Positions 16,745 through 27,013 of a stretch of 64,000 nucleotides of DNA are shown one piece after another. Position numbers and translations under genes: made by a program. The stretch comes from Tropicibacter naphthalenivorans. Its GTDB lineage: Bacteria > Pseudomonadota > Alphaproteobacteria > Rhodobacterales > Rhodobacteraceae. Every line of letters starts with the position of its first letter. Position 1 is the stretch's first letter. The stretch is from contig NZ_FWXX01000003.1 in the NCBI RefSeq assembly GCF_900176475.1, forward strand, positions 329,876 through 393,875, in the 5' to 3' direction. The notes under the pieces were generated by a model. That model was not told the DNA's origin. It did no database searches and was given only the letters and a program-made list of their open reading frames with translations.

Positions 16745-17826
16745 CGTGCGCCCGCCTTGAACTGGCCGATACAATAGGCGACCCGGCGGCACGACGCCTC
16801 GTCCCCGACGGTGATACGTAGGCAGTTGGGCAGCTTGTAGCCCGCCACACGCCGCACGATAAGTCCTTGGGTTTGCAGGTAGTTATCGCAATCCTCGGCC
16901 TCTTGCTGGCTGCCGAACCGCGCCAAAACAAAGTTCGCGGTCGAGGTGTCGGTGGGCACGCCATGCTCGGCCAAGGCTTCGGACAGCCAAGCGCGCAGGC
17001 GGGTGTTTTCATCGCGGCACTTTTCCGCAAAGGCCAGATCGCGCACCGACGCTTCGGCGGCGGCCAAAGCGGTAGACGATAGGTTAAACGGCCCACGAAT
17101 GCGGCCCAGAACGTCGATCACCTCGCGCGGGGCATAGCCCCAGCCGACACGCAGCCCGCCCAAGCCATACAGCTTTGAAAAGGTCCGCGTCATCACCACG
17201 TTGTCGCGCATATCGACCAGCTTGGCGCCGCCATCATAGCCTTCGACGTACTCGGCATAGGCCCCGTCCAGCACCAAGAGGCACTGTTCGGGCAGACCTT
17301 CGGCGAGGCGTTCGACCTCGGCCATGCCGATCATGGTGCCGGTGGGGTTGTTGGGGTTGGCGATGAACACCAGCCGCGTGCGTTCGGTGCAGGCCTCAAG
17401 GATGCTGTCCACATCGGTCACGCGCTCGCGTTCCTTGACCTCGACCGGGGTCGCACCGGCGGCCAGCGTGCTGATGCGGTACATGGCAAAGCCGTGTTCG
17501 GTGTGGATCACCTCGTCTCCGGGACCGGCGTAGGCCTGGCACAAAAAGGTGATGATCTCGTCCGAGCCGACGCCGCAAATGATCTGATCCGCGTTCAGCC
17601 CGTGCACTTCGGCAATCGCGTTGCGCAATTCGGCGTGGTCGGTGGACGGATAGCGATGCAGCTCATGCACCGAGCGTTTCACCGCCTCTTGCGCAGCAGG
17701 GCTTGGCCCGAACGGATTCTCGTTCGAGCTTAGCTTGATCACGTTGGAAACGCCTTCGACCTTGGATTTCCCGCCTTCGTAAAGCGCGATGTCCATAATG
17801 CCGGGCTGCGGAACGATCTTTGTCAT
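16741..17826 (-). CDS. hisC: histidinol-phosphate (or aromatic) aminotransferase
   Basis: A 361-residue class I/II PLP aminotransferase. [11 protein letters not shown] lies near residue 30, and the PLP lysine is in [21 protein letters not shown] (about residue 215). HisC makes L-histidinol phosphate; co-location with tyrC suggests it may also (or instead) transaminate prephenate or aromatic keto acids. It is the first gene of a three-gene minus-strand operon; GGAGAG precedes the ATG. Confidence 0.93.
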   Translation of the reverse strand: MTKIVPQPGIMDIALYEGGKSKVEGVSNVIKLSSNENPFGPSPAAQEAVKRSVHELHRYPSTDHAELRNAIAEVHGLNADQIICGVGSDEIITFLCQAYAGPGDEVIHTEHGFAMYRISTLAAGATPVEVKERERVTDVDSILEACTERTRLVFIANPNNPTGTMIGMAEVERLAEGLPEQCLLVLDGAYAEYVEGYDGGAKLVDMRDNVVMTRTFSKLYGLGGLRVGWGYAPREVIDVLGRIRGPFNLSSTALAAAEASVRDLAFAEKCRDENTRLRAWLSEALAEHGVPTDTSTANFVLARFGSQQEAEDCDNYLQTQGLIVRRVAGYKLPNCLRITVGDEASCRRVAYCIGQFKAGAR

Positions 17827-17946
17827 GGCTCTCTCCTGATCGCTTCGTGCTTACCCTTCTGTTTTGGCCAAGAAAAGCGGGAAACCTGACTTCCTTTTGG
17901 CGTGTCGCCCTTTAGCATGGGCATTAAGCATTTTTCTGAGGTTGTT

Positions 17947-19464
17947 ATGTTCAAATATGTTGTCGGAGCCATGCTGTCGTTCTGGGCCTTTGCGGTGTCC
18001 TTGGTGCTGATCCTATCAGGCGATTTCGCGCCGCGCTTGGGACTGAACATTCTGGCGAGCGCGGCGCACCGCGTGCATGAGGACGACCTGCGCGCCGTCG
18101 CCAGTGCCAACCGGATTGAGCTGACCTTTCAATACCTTGAGGCGCCAGAGATGCGCGCGGCCTTGGATAACGAGGTGTTCAGCGACGTGGTTTGGCCGAT
18201 GACGTCGCTGTGGTTGCCGCCTGAAATGCGCGCGCAAGGCGTGGCGGTGTTGCACATGCCGGTGGTGCTGGGCGTCGCGCCCGACATCGCCGAGGATCTG
18301 GGCTGGACCCAGCGTGAAGATATCCTGTGGTCAGAGATTTCAGACGCAGCGCAATCCGGCGCGTTTACCTTGTCGATGGGGGCGACGGGGCGAACAGACG
18401 ATGGGGCTTTGGCAGTGCTGGGCGCTTTGGCGGCAGGCTGGGGCGATGTGCTGACGCCCGAGGGTTTGGCAAACCCGACGGCGCAGGCCAGCGCGCGGCA
18501 TCTCTTGGCGCAGGTGGATCGCAGCGTGGGGCGAGCCGACTGGGTTGCGGGCGCGCAGACGCAGGCGGTGATCGGCTTTGAGGGCGATATCCTGTCCGCC
18601 GGTCGCCCGTTGCATATCGTCTACCCCGCCGATGGGCTGGCCGTGGCGGATGCGCCCTTTGCCCTGATACCCGGGCGCGGGGCCGAGCAGGCGCAGGCCT
18701 ATGCTGTTTTGCGCGATCATTTGACCTCTGGGGCGTTGGATGCGCGCGGCTATCGCACCAAGCCGGCGATGGACGCCGAGATATTTACCAAGAACGGCGC
18801 GCGGCCCAAGCTGCCGGTGGACGCCATCGCGTTGCCCGACCCGCAGGTTGCGCGGGATGCGTTAACGCTGGCAGAGACCGAGCTGCGCAAGCCTGCATTG
18901 ACGGTGTATCTTGCGGATATGTCCAAAAGCGTGACGCCAGAGGCTTTTGAGGACCAAAAAGAGGCGCTGAAACGCATGTTCGAGCCAGCCATTTTACGCA
19001 AACATGGGATGGACGTGAACGCGCGCGATGTGAATATCGTCATTCCCTATGCCGAGAATATCGATCAACCCATCAGCGCCGAGGGCAACCGCGCGATCAA
19101 TCTGGATTTTGCGCAGGATCAAATTTCTAAGGCAGTTCAAAGCGATAGCGTTTCACGTGACGCCTATTACGCGCTGTATGAGGCATTCGAAGCGATGGGC
19201 CATCATGCCAGCGGTGCGACCCTGTCGGGGTTTGATCCGCGGATCGTGGTCTTGACCGGGGGCGAGACGTTGGACAACACCAAGGAAGCGCTTTATGCGC
19301 ATATGGCCCAAACGCCCTACGCCAGTGCCGTGACGATTGATGTGGTGGCGATCGAGGGCGAGGTGCCCGCCGCGTTAACCACTTTGGCCGTCAGCACCGG
19401 CGGCACGGCCCACGCGGCAGGGCTGTTGCGTGACCGGGTGATGGCGGCGCGGGCCGGAAATTAA
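17947..19464 (+). CDS. substrate-binding plus VWA domain protein, membrane-anchored
   Basis: A 505-residue protein. A single N-terminal hydrophobic segment (residues about 5-25) is followed by a region resembling an extracellular solute-binding fold (about 45-290; FSDVVWPMTSLWLP, VVLGVAPDIAEDLGW) and a C-terminal von Willebrand A-like domain. The MIDAS metal motif DMSKS sits at residues 324-328 and a VVLTGGE strand near 435. The solute-binding/VWA combination is known in other bacteria but its function is poorly defined. The start at 17947 gives the membrane anchor; the frame is open 45 bases further upstream. It is convergent with pncB, three bases apart. Confidence 0.65.
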   Translation: MFKYVVGAMLSFWAFAVSLVLILSGDFAPRLGLNILASAAHRVHEDDLRAVASANRIELTFQYLEAPEMRAALDNEVFSDVVWPMTSLWLPPEMRAQGVAVLHMPVVLGVAPDIAEDLGWTQREDILWSEISDAAQSGAFTLSMGATGRTDDGALAVLGALAAGWGDVLTPEGLANPTAQASARHLLAQVDRSVGRADWVAGAQTQAVIGFEGDILSAGRPLHIVYPADGLAVADAPFALIPGRGAEQAQAYAVLRDHLTSGALDARGYRTKPAMDAEIFTKNGARPKLPVDAIALPDPQVARDALTLAETELRKPALTVYLADMSKSVTPEAFEDQKEALKRMFEPAILRKHGMDVNARDVNIVIPYAENIDQPISAEGNRAINLDFAQDQISKAVQSDSVSRDAYYALYEAFEAMGHHASGATLSGFDPRIVVLTGGETLDNTKEALYAHMAQTPYASAVTIDVVAIEGEVPAALTTLAVSTGGTAHAAGLLRDRVMAARAGN

Positions 19465-19467
19465 CCT

Positions 19468-20757
19468 TTAGACGATCACGTCCATCGCGTCTTGCTGGCC
19501 CACGTCGAAAACACGCTTGTAGCGGGCGATTTCCTCGGCCGGGCCCATGGCCTTTTTCGGGTTGTCCGACAGTTTGACCGTCGGCCTGCCATTGGCGCTG
19601 ATCGCCTTGCACACCAATGAAAACGGCGCGAGGCTGTCATTCGGCGCAAGCCCGCGAAAGTCGTTGGTCAGCAAGGTGCCCCAGCCAAAGGACACCCGAA
19701 CGCGCCCCTTAAACTGCTCATAAAGCTCGATAATCTTGTTCTCGTCCAGCCCGTCAGAGAAAATCACCAGCTTGCGCGTGGGGTCTTCGCCGCGATCTTT
19801 CCACCACTGGATGGCGACCTCGGCGGCGGTGGCGGGATCGCCTGAATCGATGCGAATGCCCGTCCAACCCGCCAGCCAATCGGGCGCGCGCTGAAGGAAC
19901 CCTTCGGTGCCGTAGGTGTCGGGCAGGATGATCCGCAGGTTGCCGCTGTGCTCTTCTTGCCAGTCCTCCAGAACGGTATAGGGGGCCTGGGCCAGTTCGG
20001 CATCATTCTGCGCGAGCGCGGCGTAGACCATGGGCAATTCATGCGCGTTGGTGCCGATGGCTTCGAGATCGCGGTTCTTGGCGATCAGGCAGTTCGAGGT
20101 GCCGACAAAGGACGGGCCAAGCCGTTCCAGCATCGCCTGCACGCACCAATCCTGCCACAGGAAAGAGTGTCGCCGCCGGGTGCCAAAGTCCGCGATCCGC
20201 AGCCCGGGGGTGTTGCGCAGCTTTTCGACCTTTTCCCACAGCTGGGTCATGGCGCGGGCGTACAGCACTTGCAGCTCGAACCGGCCCATATCATGCAAAA
20301 CCGCGCGACCGCGCATTTCCATCAAAATCGCCAGTGCGGGGATTTCCCACAGCATCACCTCGGGCCATTTGCCTTCGAAGGTCAGTTCGTACTGATCGCC
20401 GACGCGCTCAAGGTGATAGGCGGGCAGGCGCAGGTTTTCGAACCACGCCATAAAGTCGGGCCGGAACATCTGGCGCTTGCCGTAAAAGGTGTTGCCGCGC
20501 AGCCAGGTGCTTTCGCCGCGGGTCAGCGACAGGCTGCGCACGTGGTCCAGCTGTTCGCGCAACTCGCCTTCGTCGATCAGCTTGGCCAAGGGCACATGCG
20601 ACGAGCGGTTGATCAGGCTGAAGGTGACGTTGGTGTCGGGCTTGTTGCGAAAGACCGACTGGCACATCAGCAGCTTGTAAAAGTCTGTGTCGATCAGCGA
20701 TCGGACGATCGGATCGATTTTCCACTTGTGGTTCCAGACGCGTGTGGCGATGTCCAA
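19468..20757 (-). CDS. pncB: nicotinate phosphoribosyltransferase
   Basis: A 429-residue enzyme that makes nicotinate mononucleotide from nicotinate and PRPP with ATP, the committed salvage step to NAD. The conserved start [29 protein letters not shown], the FGTRRRHSF block and the autophosphorylated His region (GTNAHELPM) are present. The first 64 bases overlap the 3' end of the upstream histidine kinase gene in another frame, an unusually long overlap; the conserved N-terminus makes this pncB start secure. pncA lies further upstream on the same strand. Confidence 0.96.
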   Translation of the reverse strand: MDIATRVWNHKWKIDPIVRSLIDTDFYKLLMCQSVFRNKPDTNVTFSLINRSSHVPLAKLIDEGELREQLDHVRSLSLTRGESTWLRGNTFYGKRQMFRPDFMAWFENLRLPAYHLERVGDQYELTFEGKWPEVMLWEIPALAILMEMRGRAVLHDMGRFELQVLYARAMTQLWEKVEKLRNTPGLRIADFGTRRRHSFLWQDWCVQAMLERLGPSFVGTSNCLIAKNRDLEAIGTNAHELPMVYAALAQNDAELAQAPYTVLEDWQEEHSGNLRIILPDTYGTEGFLQRAPDWLAGWTGIRIDSGDPATAAEVAIQWWKDRGEDPTRKLVIFSDGLDENKIIELYEQFKGRVRVSFGWGTLLTNDFRGLAPNDSLAPFSLVCKAISANGRPTVKLSDNPKKAMGPAEEIARYKRVFDVGQQDAMDVIV

Positions 20758-23042
20758 GGCTCAGTCCCTTCCGCAGCGTTTTGCTGAGATAAGCCAGAAT
20801 TTGCCAAAGGTAAAAGGGGTTTCTCGTGCAGCGGCGTGCGTGACAGGGCGGCGATCAGCTGTTTACGGCGCACCGGCTTGGTGACAAAATCGTCCATCCC
20901 GGCCGCGGCACAGGCCTCTCGGTCCGAGTCAAAGGCGTTCGCGGTCAGCGAGATGATATGTGGTTGCGGCACATCCAAAAGGCGAATGGCGCGGGTCGCG
21001 GCCAGTCCGTCAAGCTCGGGCATGGACATGTCCATGAGGATTGCGTCGGGTTGGTGTTCCATCGTCAACTCCACCGCTTCGCGGCCATTCGTGGCCTCGA
21101 TCAGGGTCACGGGATGGTCCTTGAGAAAGCGCCGGACCAGCATCCGGTTGGTGGCGTTGTCCTCGGCCAAAAGCACGGTCATGTGCTCGGGCATGGCCGG
21201 CTCTGCCTCGATGGGTGGGGGTGTGCTCACAACGTCTGGCGCGGCACGGCCTAGCGTCACGGTCAGCCGGAACGCGGTGCCCGGCGTGGGGTCGTCCGGC
21301 AACACGACCAGATCCCCTGACATGCGCCGTGCCAAGGCCCGCGAGATCGGCAGGCCCAGACCCGTCCCGCCGAACCGCCGTGTCGTCGCGGCGTCAGCTT
21401 GTTGAAATTCTTCGAAAATAAGCGTCTCACGTCCCTTTGGAACGCCGATTCCGGTATCTCTGACGATCACCGTCAGCGCATGCCCCTGATCCGTATCCTG
21501 CGCCGAAACATGCACTTTGACCCCGCCGGTTTCAGTGAATTTCACCGCGTTGCCAATGAGATTGATCAGGATTTGCCGCAGGCGCCCCTCGTCGGAAACG
21601 GCCACGGCGGGCAGGTCGGTTTCGCGCACGATATCAAGGTACAGCGACTTTTCCCACGCCAAAGGGCGCATCATCTTGACCGCGTCAAAGATGCAGGTTT
21701 CTGGCGAAAAGGGCAGCGTTTCAAACACCACCTTGTCGGCGTCGAGCCGCGAGAATTCGAGCACGTCATTGATGATGGTTAGCAGCGATTGCGACGCGGA
21801 ATGAATCGTGTCGACGTATTCCTTGTTCTCGCCGTGCAGTCCGGCGTCGGTCAACAGGTCCGCCATCCCGATAATGGCGTTCAAAGGCGTGCGGATTTCG
21901 TGGCTCATGGTGGCCAAGAACACTGACTTTGATCGCGCACCTTCTTCGGCGCGCAGCTTGGCCTCATCCAGTTCTTTTTCTTTGCGCATCGCCTCGGTGA
22001 CGTCGCGTTCGATGGAAATCAGCGTCTCGACAGAGCCATCGGGGGCCAAAACCGGCACGCGATTGATATCAAACCAGACTTTCCGCCCGTCTTTGCGATA
22101 CAGCAGCACCGGCGCCCGCCAAGGCCGCCCCTCGCGCCGCGCATCCATAAAGGCGCGCGCGGTTTCAGGGCAGCTTTCCGGGCCGCTCATCAAGGATTTG
22201 GGGTGTCGCCCGACCGCCTCGTCGAAACTATAGCCTGTCAGGCGGGTAAAGGCCTCATTCACCCATGTGATGCGCAGCGACGGGTTGAAAATGATCACCG
22301 CATCGTTGGCATGGCTGGCGACCAAGGACAGCTCTCGGGCTTTGCGCTGGCGCTCGGCCAGATCGTGGTTCACCGCGTCGAGATTTGCGGCGGCTTCGGT
22401 CAGGGCGCGCTCATTCGTGACGCGCCGCCTCCAGGATCTGACGGAAAAGCTGACAAACGTGTGAGTGAGATAGCCCAGCATCAACACCTCGAAGATATTG
22501 ATGCTTTGCCGCATTCCGATCCCGCCCGCCGCGATGACTTCGCTGGCGATATAGGTCGCGGCGCACAGGGCGTAGACCGCCAGCTTGGCCTTGGAGGATG
22601 GGGGATGGTGGGTCAGCGTAAAGCCCGCATTCACCGCTGCGGCCATCAGGAAACACAGCGCAAGCAGGGCCGCTTCGGCATCCGGGGCGAGGTGCAGGAA
22701 AATCTGAACGTTGACGGCAATGGTGATCGCCTGAACCGTCCCGACAATCGTCGCGCGGCGACTAAGGGCATCAAATGGCGCGCCTTTTTTGATCTGCTGC
22801 CGCGCATGGCGCAGCGTGAGCAGTTCGAGGAATTCACCGAAAAGCGCCAAGGTCACAGCGGACATCGCCACCTCAGCAGAAACCTCGACCCATAGGAAGT
22901 ACGCCCCGATCAGTGTCGCGATTTGTCGTAGGCCAAAGTCGCGAATCCGCACACGAGCGTAGCGGTCGAACAGGGCTGCCCGGCCATAGCGCGCCTCGAA
23001 GGCGGTCAGATGATGTGCGTCGGGCCGGGAATCGGCAGCCAT
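20694..23042 (-). CDS. hybrid sensor histidine kinase (membrane sensor-PAS-HisKA-HATPase-REC)
   Basis: A 782-residue protein. About six hydrophobic segments fill residues 35-205 with no large periplasmic loop; PAS about 235-350 ([21 protein letters not shown]); HisKA with His381 in [10 protein letters not shown]; HATPase about 485-600 ([25 protein letters not shown]); receiver about 621-735 with Asp671 in [17 protein letters not shown] lies six bases before the start. It sits between pncA and pncB on the same strand, and its last 21 codons overlap pncB. No separate response regulator or HPt gene is nearby. A link to NAD(P) status is only inferred from position. Confidence 0.93.
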   Translation of the reverse strand: MAADSRPDAHHLTAFEARYGRAALFDRYARVRIRDFGLRQIATLIGAYFLWVEVSAEVAMSAVTLALFGEFLELLTLRHARQQIKKGAPFDALSRRATIVGTVQAITIAVNVQIFLHLAPDAEAALLALCFLMAAAVNAGFTLTHHPPSSKAKLAVYALCAATYIASEVIAAGGIGMRQSINIFEVLMLGYLTHTFVSFSVRSWRRRVTNERALTEAAANLDAVNHDLAERQRKARELSLVASHANDAVIIFNPSLRITWVNEAFTRLTGYSFDEAVGRHPKSLMSGPESCPETARAFMDARREGRPWRAPVLLYRKDGRKVWFDINRVPVLAPDGSVETLISIERDVTEAMRKEKELDEAKLRAEEGARSKSVFLATMSHEIRTPLNAIIGMADLLTDAGLHGENKEYVDTIHSASQSLLTIINDVLEFSRLDADKVVFETLPFSPETCIFDAVKMMRPLAWEKSLYLDIVRETDLPAVAVSDEGRLRQILINLIGNAVKFTETGGVKVHVSAQDTDQGHALTVIVRDTGIGVPKGRETLIFEEFQQADAATTRRFGGTGLGLPISRALARRMSGDLVVLPDDPTPGTAFRLTVTLGRAAPDVVSTPPPIEAEPAMPEHMTVLLAEDNATNRMLVRRFLKDHPVTLIEATNGREAVELTMEHQPDAILMDMSMPELDGLAATRAIRLLDVPQPHIISLTANAFDSDREACAAAGMDDFVTKPVRRKQLIAALSRTPLHEKPLLPLANSGLSQQNAAEGTEPWTSPHASGTTSGKSIRSSDR

Positions 23043-23101
23043 GCCAAGCCTCTTTCAATCGGCAAAAGGCATAGCGGCCGAGCATTTATAATTGGCAAAT
23101 A

Positions 23102-23695
23102 TCAGGTCAAAGTGACCCCGGCAGCGCGCATTCCGTCCTGCGCGGCGGCCAGCGATCCGTCCATGTCGATGGCGCGGCACAGGTCCGTGCGCACGGTCAC
23201 GTCAAAGCCCAGCTTGGCCGCGTCCACCGCGCTGAAATTCACGCAGAAATCCGTTGCAAGGCCAACCATCGTCAGCCGGGAAATGCCGCGCGTGCGCAGG
23301 TAGCCTTCGAGCCCCGTCGCCGTTTCATGGTCGTTCTCGAAGAACGCCGAATAGCTGTCGATCTGCGGACGAAAGCCCTTGCGGATGATCAGATCGGCGC
23401 GGTCGACTTCGAGATCGGGGTGGAAATTCGCGCCGGGTGAGCCTTGGACGCAGTGATCGGGCCACAACACCTGCGGACCGTAGGGCATTTGCGTCAGGCT
23501 GAACGGCTCGGCCCCGTCATGCTGCGAGGCAAAAGAAGAGTGCCCCGCCGGGTGCCAATCCTGCGTCAGGATCACCGCGTCAACCTCGGCCATCAGGGCA
23601 TTGACCGGCTGTACGATCTGGTCGCCGCCCGCCACGGCCAGCGCGCCCCCCGGGCAGAAATCATTCTGGATGTCGATGACGATCAGCGCGTGCAT
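23102..23695 (-). CDS. pncA: nicotinamidase (bifunctional nicotinamidase/pyrazinamidase)
   Basis: A 197-residue isochorismatase-fold enzyme hydrolysing nicotinamide to nicotinate, which PncB then uses. Catalytic Asp lies in VIDIQNDFCPGG (about residue 8), metal ligands in LTQDWHPAGHSSF (about 50-62), and the nucleophile Cys in GLATDFCVNFSA (about 155). The ATG at 23695 precedes the conserved start MHALIVIDIQ; longer starts lack similarity. The histidine kinase gene follows after 59 bases and pncB after that. Confidence 0.95.
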   Translation of the reverse strand: MHALIVIDIQNDFCPGGALAVAGGDQIVQPVNALMAEVDAVILTQDWHPAGHSSFASQHDGAEPFSLTQMPYGPQVLWPDHCVQGSPGANFHPDLEVDRADLIIRKGFRPQIDSYSAFFENDHETATGLEGYLRTRGISRLTMVGLATDFCVNFSAVDAAKLGFDVTVRTDLCRAIDMDGSLAAAQDGMRAAGVTLT

Positions 23696-23820
23696 TTGCG
23701 GCTCTCCTTTGCGGGTTTGATCACAGTTAACGCGCAAGGCCGGGCAAAGGTCCAGACCCGCCGCGCCTTGAGACAAGCTGTCCCTTGCAAAGGGCGCTTT
23801 TTCGGACGTATCAGACGGGC

Positions 23821-24741
23821 ATGTTTACCGTCTGCGCTCTCTATCATTTCACCCGCTTCGATGACCCGGCTGCCCTGCGCGGCCCGCTGCTCGAGGCGTG
23901 TCAGACCCACCAGATCACCGGGACGCTGCTGCTCGCACGTGAGGGGATCAACGGCACCGTGGCAGGGCCGCGCACGGGCATCGACGCTGTTCTGGCGCAT
24001 ATCCAGGCGCTGCCGGGCTGCGCGGACATCGTTTACAAGCTGTCCACCGCCGCCGAGCGCCCCTTTGCCCGGATGAAGGTGCGCCTGAAGAAAGAGATCG
24101 TGACCATGGGCCAGCCCGACGTCGATCCGCGCGCCAGCGTCGGGCATTACGTCGAGCCCAAGGACTGGAACGATCTGATCCTGTCGCCCGACGTGGCCGT
24201 GATCGACACGCGCAACGATTACGAGGTGGCGATTGGCACCTTCGAGGGCGCCGTGGACCCGCAGACCGACACCTTCCGCGAGTTCCCCGAGTGGTGGGAA
24301 AAGAACAAGGACCGCTTTCACAACAAGCGGATCGCCATGTTCTGCACCGGCGGCATTCGCTGCGAGAAGTCGACGAATTACCTGATGAGCCAAGGGGTTG
24401 AGGACGTCTATCACCTCAAGGGTGGCATCCTGAAATACCTCGAAGAGGTCCCCGCCGAGGACAGCACGTGGAACGGTGCGTGTTTCGTCTTTGACGGGCG
24501 TGTGTCGGTGGAACACGGGCTAAAGGAAGGCCCGCACCAGCTGTGCCACGCCTGCCGTCACCCGATCCTGCCCGAGGACAAGCAGCGCCCCGAGTATGAA
24601 CACGGCGTGTCCTGCCATCTGTGCATTGATAAGACCTCGGACGAGGACAAAACGCGCTTTCGCGAACGTCAAAAGCAGATCGCCCTCGCGGCAGAGCGCG
24701 GCGAACGGCATCTGCACGCCGATGTTCCCGAAGACATGTAA
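23821..24741 (+). CDS. trhO: tRNA uridine(34) hydroxylase TrhO (rhodanese family)
   Basis: A 306-residue enzyme that hydroxylates wobble uridine 34 with O2 (YceA in E. coli), the first step to 5-(carboxy)methoxyuridine. An N-terminal acylphosphatase-like domain (about 1-100) precedes a rhodanese domain with [10 protein letters not shown] and the catalytic cysteine loop [13 protein letters not shown] (about 180-190). The C-terminal Cys pairs (CHACRHP, CHLC) are typical for the family. The start [10 protein letters not shown] at 23821 matches family starts. A DMT exporter gene follows after 63 bases. Confidence 0.94.
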   Translation: MFTVCALYHFTRFDDPAALRGPLLEACQTHQITGTLLLAREGINGTVAGPRTGIDAVLAHIQALPGCADIVYKLSTAAERPFARMKVRLKKEIVTMGQPDVDPRASVGHYVEPKDWNDLILSPDVAVIDTRNDYEVAIGTFEGAVDPQTDTFREFPEWWEKNKDRFHNKRIAMFCTGGIRCEKSTNYLMSQGVEDVYHLKGGILKYLEEVPAEDSTWNGACFVFDGRVSVEHGLKEGPHQLCHACRHPILPEDKQRPEYEHGVSCHLCIDKTSDEDKTRFRERQKQIALAAERGERHLHADVPEDM

Positions 24742-24804
24742 GGTGCATTGACCTTTCTTAATCAGAGGTTCACGGTGGCCCCATCCCAAAGATAGGACCA
24801 CTCT

Positions 24805-25719
24805 ATGTCCCCGCTGCGTGGTATCGCGCTCAAGATCGCGTCGATCTTGCTGTTTTCCATCATGGCCGCCTTTGTCAAAGCGGGCGTGGCGCATGTGCCC
24901 ACGGGGCAGGCGGTGTTCTTTCGGTCGGTCTTTGCCATGCCGGTGATCGTCACGTGGCTGGCCCTGCGCGGCGACCTGCGCACTGGCTTTCGTACGCAGC
25001 GTCCCATGGGCCATGTCTGGCGTGGGCTGATCGGGGTGACCTCGATGGGCTGCGGGTTCGCGGCGCTGGGCTTGCTGCCCTTGCCCGAAGTGACCGCGCT
25101 GGGCTTTGCCGCGCCCTTGCTGACGGTGCTGTTTGCCGCCGTCCTGCTGGGGGAGCGGCTGCGGCTGTTCCGTCTCAGCGCCGTGATGCTGGGCCTTGTA
25201 GGCGTCACCGTGGTGCTATGGCCGCGGCTGTCGTTTGACGATCTCAGCGGGCCCGCGACCTTGGGCGTTGCCTTGGTCCTTGGTTCGGCGGTGACCCGCG
25301 CCTTGGCGCAAATCCATATCCGGCGGCTGGTCGCGACCGAGGAAACCTCGGCCATCGTGTTCTATTTTTCGCTGACGGCGACGCTGTTTTCACTGGCGAC
25401 CTTGCCGTTCGGCTGGGTCATGCCCGATGCGTCGGTCTTGGCGATGCTGATCGCGGCGGGGCTGATCGGGGGCGTGGCGCAGATCCTGCTGACCTCGGCC
25501 TACAAATACGCCGAGGCGTCGGTGGTCGCGCCGTTCGACTATGCCTCTATCCTGTTCGCGATTGTCATCGGCTGGGTGTTTTTCGAGGAAATTCCGACGG
25601 TTATGGTGGTGATTGGATCGGCCATCGTGATGCTGGCGGGATTCTTGATCATTTGGCGGGAACGCCAGCTGGGGATGAAGCGCGGCAAGGCGCGGTCGCT
25701 GATGCCCGCCAAGTGGTGA
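24805..25719 (+). CDS. DMT-family (EamA) transporter
   Basis: A 304-residue membrane protein with about ten hydrophobic segments in two EamA repeats (residues about 8-140 and 152-288). FRSVFAMPVI near 38 and the helix after GLLPLPEVTALGFAAPLLTVLFA are typical of the RarD/RhaT-like exporters. The substrate is unknown. Its stop is one base from the stop of the convergent oxidoreductase gene, with no terminator between them. Confidence 0.9.
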   Translation: MSPLRGIALKIASILLFSIMAAFVKAGVAHVPTGQAVFFRSVFAMPVIVTWLALRGDLRTGFRTQRPMGHVWRGLIGVTSMGCGFAALGLLPLPEVTALGFAAPLLTVLFAAVLLGERLRLFRLSAVMLGLVGVTVVLWPRLSFDDLSGPATLGVALVLGSAVTRALAQIHIRRLVATEETSAIVFYFSLTATLFSLATLPFGWVMPDASVLAMLIAAGLIGGVAQILLTSAYKYAEASVVAPFDYASILFAIVIGWVFFEEIPTVMVVIGSAIVMLAGFLIIWRERQLGMKRGKARSLMPAKW

Positions 25720-25720
25720 T

Positions 25721-27013
25721 CTACAGGTCCAGCGTCTCCGCCGCGATATAGGCGGGCCGCAGCAAGGCGCGCCTCCACCGCCCGAGGGGAAACCTCTTTG
25801 GCTGCACTTTTAGCGCGTCGGGGTAGGGCGTCGGCTGTCCGGTGATCTGCCCCGCCAGCAGGTGCCCCGCATAGCTGCCCATGGCCACGCCGTTGCCGTG
25901 AAAGCCCATGGCGGCGAACAGCCCTTCGTGTTTCGGCACTGCGCCGACAAAGGGCACGAGCCCCGCCATCAGGCACACCAGCCCGTCCCACTCGTGGGTG
26001 ATCGGAACGTCTTTCCACGCGGGGAACAGCGCGGCAAAATCCCTGCGGATTTTGGCGGAAATCGCGGTGCGGGCGCGCGTCGTCGCGGTCAAGCCGCCGC
26101 GCATCCCGAACAGGAACCGCCCATCCGGCATCTTTCGGAAATAATGAAGCAATTCGCGGGTGTCATAGGCCATCTGGTCCGACCACCAGCCCTGCGCGTC
26201 CTGCTCGGATTGGGTCAGTGCCCGGGTGACGATCACGCTCGATTGCACCGGCAGATAGCGCGCGCGCAGCCAGTCGGGCAGGTCTTCGGACGAATAGCCG
26301 TTTGTGGCCAGCACGACACGCTTTGCGCGCACGGTCCCGTTCGGTGTGGTTAACCGCCACGGCGCGCCGTTAACGATTTGCGTGACGGGGCTGCGGGCGA
26401 ATGTGCGCACGCCCGCCTTGGTCGCCGCTTGCGCCAAACCGGCGTGGTACTTGCGCGGGTTAAGGGCAAAGCCCACGGGGATCGTCATCGCCCCGTGCCA
26501 TGGCCCGTCCAAGCCTTGGGCGCGTAGGTCGCACTTGTGGATCAGGGTCGGCTCGGCACCATAAAGCGCGGCGATCTCCTTGGCGTCACGCTGCAACGCG
26601 GCCCAGCGTCGGGGCTTGTGCGCGAGGATCGTCTCGCCCTGCGAATGGCGGTCCACGACCAACCCATGCTGCCGGATCAGCCCGTCGACAAAGTCCACAG
26701 CGGCGCGTTCGGTATGATGCCAACCGATTGCCGCGAGTTTCGCCGCAGACGCCTTGGCCCCGCCCAGACAGCAGAACCCACCGTTGCGGCCCGAAGCCCC
26801 ATATCCAGCGTGCTCTGCCTCTAGAACCACAACATCCACCCCGGAGCGCGCAAGCTCTAGGGCGCAGGTCAGCCCGGTAAAGCCGCCGCCGATCACCGCC
26901 ACATCGGCGGACACATCGCCGTTCAGTTGAGGCCAATCCGGGCCGTTTACCGTATCCGCCCAAAAGCACCCACCTTGGGGGCCATACGCGGCGGGCTCGT
27001 AGATGCGTTTCAC
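25721..27013 (-). CDS. FAD-dependent oxidoreductase, PuuB-like (gamma-glutamylputrescine oxidase type)
   Basis: A 430-residue DAO-family flavoprotein with the dinucleotide-binding motif VAVIGGGFTGLTCALELARSG (about residues 37-57) and the GASGRNGG motif at about 73-80, typical of PuuB/OrdL amine oxidases. It starts with GTG at 27013, overlapping the stop of the permease gene upstream (GTGA). Being last in the polyamine transporter operon, it probably oxidises an imported polyamine or its glutamyl derivative. No puuA-like glutamate ligase is in the window, so the free amine may be the substrate. Confidence 0.88.
   Translation of the reverse strand: MKRIYEPAAYGPQGGCFWADTVNGPDWPQLNGDVSADVAVIGGGFTGLTCALELARSGVDVVVLEAEHAGYGASGRNGGFCCLGGAKASAAKLAAIGWHHTERAAVDFVDGLIRQHGLVVDRHSQGETILAHKPRRWAALQRDAKEIAALYGAEPTLIHKCDLRAQGLDGPWHGAMTIPVGFALNPRKYHAGLAQAATKAGVRTFARSPVTQIVNGAPWRLTTPNGTVRAKRVVLATNGYSSEDLPDWLRARYLPVQSSVIVTRALTQSEQDAQGWWSDQMAYDTRELLHYFRKMPDGRFLFGMRGGLTATTRARTAISAKIRRDFAALFPAWKDVPITHEWDGLVCLMAGLVPFVGAVPKHEGLFAAMGFHGNGVAMGSYAGHLLAGQITGQPTPYPDALKVQPKRFPLGRWRRALLRPAYIAAETLDL

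Noticed and set aside
17899..17911. 13-mer GGCGTGTCGCCCT shared with 62179-62191 before msrP
   Set aside because: GC-rich 13-mers can recur by chance in a window of this composition, and the two genes share no function.
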